DNA of 64,000 nt, from the NCBI GenBank assembly GCA_036850595.1, contig CM072155.1, positions 4,263,953 through 4,327,952 on the forward strand, written 5' to 3'. This DNA comes from Rhyacichthys aspro (taxonomy: Eukaryota > Chordata > Actinopteri > Gobiiformes > Rhyacichthyidae). The first letter of the stretch is position 1. The number at the start of each line of letters is the position of its first letter. The notes beneath the pieces were generated by a model that was not told the DNA's origin, did no database searches, and saw nothing but the letters and a program-made list of their open reading frames with translations. Of the stretch, positions 61,901-64,000 are shown piece by piece. The position numbers and the translations under genes were made by a program.

Positions 61901-63925
61901 TTCGTCAAAAGCCTGAGCGTGTTTCTGTCTCATCTCGCCCAGCTGATGTTCGTGGACTTTAGCCTCCTCATCCAGAGTCTTTTTGAGATGAGCCACCTCT
62001 GTCTCACGCTTAGTCCTGAACAGATGTGTTAAGAATAAATGAATATGATCGGACTTTTAGTATCGTAGCGGAGTGTTGACCTAGTCCTCCTTTATTTTTA
62101 CCTGAGTTCTTGTTGAGCAGCAGTAGAGTCCAGAGTGTCCTCGAGCTCGGTCTTCAGTGCCTCCAGCTCCTCCCCGAGGTCTCGGCGGTGTTTCTCGGCT
62201 TTGGCACGAGCCTGTTTCTCCAGCTCCAAATCCTCCTGCAGTTCAGAGAGTTGGGCCTCCATCTCGCGAATCTTCTTCTGCGCCAGGTTTTTCTGTGCTG
62301 CCTCCTCCTCAATCCTTAAGAGATCAAGGAAAATTGACACAATCATTTGACAGAATAGATCATAATTGTAGGACATTGCACATGTTTTGGAAAGTTTTTG
62401 GGCTCCATCCTTTAGTTTCAGTACAGACCTAGCCAGAGCTGCTTGGAGCTCCTCCTCCTTCTTTGCGAGTTGGGCTCGGAGCTCAGCGATCTGAGCCTGC
62501 AGTTCAGAGATCTGGTCGTGGACCTCGGTGAAGTCGCCCTCCAGTTTGCGCCTGTTCTTTTCCAGCTCCTGACGCTGCTTCTCTTCTCTGCGCAGGCGGT
62601 CTGACAGAAGGAAAATAGAATGTTTTAGTGCTTTTAATATATAATTATATTACAAGCCGTCTTGGTTTTGTTGTCAGTCTTCTTACCCTCCAGGTCTGTG
62701 ATCATGGCCTCATGTTTGGTCTTGAGTTTCTGCAGGCTCTTGGATTTCTCCTCCTCTTCTGCCAGGTTGGTGGTGAACTCGGAGACCCTCTCCTCAAACA
62801 TTTTCTTCTCCTGTGAAAGAAATGATTTTAGATGATGTTTGTTAAGTCAAAGTTTCTGTATAAACCATTATTAACAACTTTTTTTTATATAACTAATAAC
62901 TTATATATTGATGTTGCTGATAATATAAGACCTAATTCTTCATTTTTCCATTCAGTGTACATCCTAACCTTGTTGAGTTTGCTGTTTTGGTCAGCTAGAA
63001 CCATCACATCATCCTCTATCTTCTTCATCTTGGCCTCCAGTGTGACTTTATCCAGCTGCAGCTTCTGTCTGGCTGCCTCCTCTTCATCCAGCTGCTGCTC
63101 CAGGTCCTAGAAGCACAAAAGGGGTGATTTATTTTGAAATGTATCCTACCCTTTATCCTATCTATGGTTTACTAAATACTCACTGCTATGTTCTGCTGCA
63201 TCTTCTTTTTCTCTGCTGTCAGGTGAGAGGCCCGCTCTTCCTCCTCCTCGACGCGGGCCTCCAGGTCGTGCAGGATCTCCTCCAGCTCCTGTTTCTTGGC
63301 CGCCAGACGGGCTCTCATCTCCTCTGCCTCGGCACAGAGCTCGGTTTCTGCCTGGAGCTGCTCCTGCAGAGCCATCTTCTCAGCGTTGACCTAGAGGCAA
63401 AGCAATCGATAAGTAATAATCAAACATTTAAAAAAAAAAAAAAAACAGTAAAAAGATAAAAGCATTTAACTGAGTTTACCTGCTGCTGTTTTTCCTCCAT
63501 CTCTCGAAGCTGCTGCTCTGCGTAGACGAACTTCTCCTTCACCTTGTGCAGCTCCTCATCCTTAGCCTGCATCTCCTCCTCCTGTCGACTCACTTGCAGC
63601 AGAGGTTTCACCTGGAGACAACAGTGGCACATTTAGGAAGTGATTTAACACATTATTCTTAAAGACTAGACAATATCTACTCACTGAAATGTGGAGGAAG
63701 GGACACATTTACTTATAATTAAACATTTGTGTGCTTTTAAAGTTTGAGATCCAAATGTTAAAGATCTATGGGTGGAGTACAATGCACAGTCTGTTGACCT
63801 CTAGACTAGAGCATACCTTGGTGAAGAGCCTCCACCACTGCCAGTTCCTGAGTTTGAGGTAAGCAGCACAGTTCCTCTGGATCACCTTCATTGCCGTTAG
63901 CTGTTGCTGTCTCTTGGCAAAAGCC
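55910..63925 (-). CDS. myh14: Non-muscle myosin II heavy chain, MYH14-like (C-terminal 1163 codons, cut by the window edge)
   Basis: Exons in transcript order: 63925-63817, 63611-63480, 63390-63184, 63106-62969, 62810-62687, 62600-62429, 62314-62102, 62015-61871, 61772-61566, 61479-61375, 60972-60820, 60738-60490, 60115-59903, 59717-59505, 59068-58907, 58822-58694, 58607-58519, 58340-58217, 58130-57922, 57812-57704, 57235-57063, 56024-55910. The first exon carries an IQ motif (MKVIQRNCAAYLKLRNWQWW) that binds regulatory light chain. The rest is the uninterrupted heptad coiled coil that dimerises and forms filaments, then a short non-helical tail RRGDLPTFAGVRR…SDEESEPKSETPEPKPE with CK2-like acidic serines. 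Motor domain exons lie beyond 64000. Paralogue: MYH9-like overall, but GRDEMGEE, ESEKKMKGMEA, ESADAMNREVTSL, EAKMKKIED and the acidic Pro/Glu tail point to MYH14. MYH9 remains possible. Confidence 0.88.
61790..61811. repeat. (ATTC)n microsatellite
   Basis: Five and a half tetranucleotide units in a myosin intron, a few bases from the acceptor of exon 61772-61566. Confidence 0.85.
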
Positions 63926-64000
63926 CTAAAAACAGCATTGTAGATCATTTTAGTAAATCAACTTACATTACAGTGAAAATGAAGGACTGGGAGTAGTGTG

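Overview
The window is vertebrate nuclear DNA, almost certainly from a teleost fish. It holds four complete spliced genes and one gene cut by the right edge. Introns are short, the proteins align end to end with vertebrate orthologues, RPSA carries a fish-type C-terminal insert, and the non-coding DNA contains hAT, Harbinger-like, tRNA-SINE and LINE relics typical of fish. No bacterial, viral or CRISPR-type content was seen. Exon models were built by reading splice sites and checking phase; every complete model sums to a multiple of three.

Layout. 1-3250: intergenic, nothing recognised. 3472-21763 (+): HOOK2, 23 coding exons including a 6-nt microexon, 710 codons. 23812-25222 (+): TRIR (C19orf43 family), 4 coding exons if the split start is right. 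25.2-27.1 kb: tail-to-tail gap with an inverted-repeat element. 27181-43259 (-): UBN2 (ubinuclein), 17 coding exons, 1142 codons. 44206-45900 (-): RPSA (ribosomal protein uS2), 7 coding exons plus a 5' TOP-type leader exon near 46.65 kb, with two H/ACA snoRNAs in its introns. 48679-52193 (-): SLC25A38 (mitochondrial glycine carrier), 7 coding exons. 55910-63925 (-): the last 22 coding exons of a non-muscle myosin II heavy chain, best read as MYH14-like, from the second IQ motif to the stop; the motor domain lies beyond the window.

The genes do not form one pathway. HOOK2 is a dynein/centrosome adaptor, TRIR an RNA-processing factor, UBN2 a subunit of the HIRA histone H3.3 chaperone complex, RPSA a 40S ribosomal protein, SLC25A38 supplies mitochondrial glycine for haem synthesis, and the myosin drives actomyosin contraction. 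SLC25A38 followed head-to-tail by RPSA is the arrangement I recall from human 3p22. HOOK2 and TRIR lie close together on human 19p13.

Most worth a second look: the HOOK2 microexon and GC-AG intron, the split TRIR start codon, the symmetric 36-nt RPSA cassette exon, the two RPSA snoRNAs, and a hAT-type MITE with an intact 8-bp target duplication.
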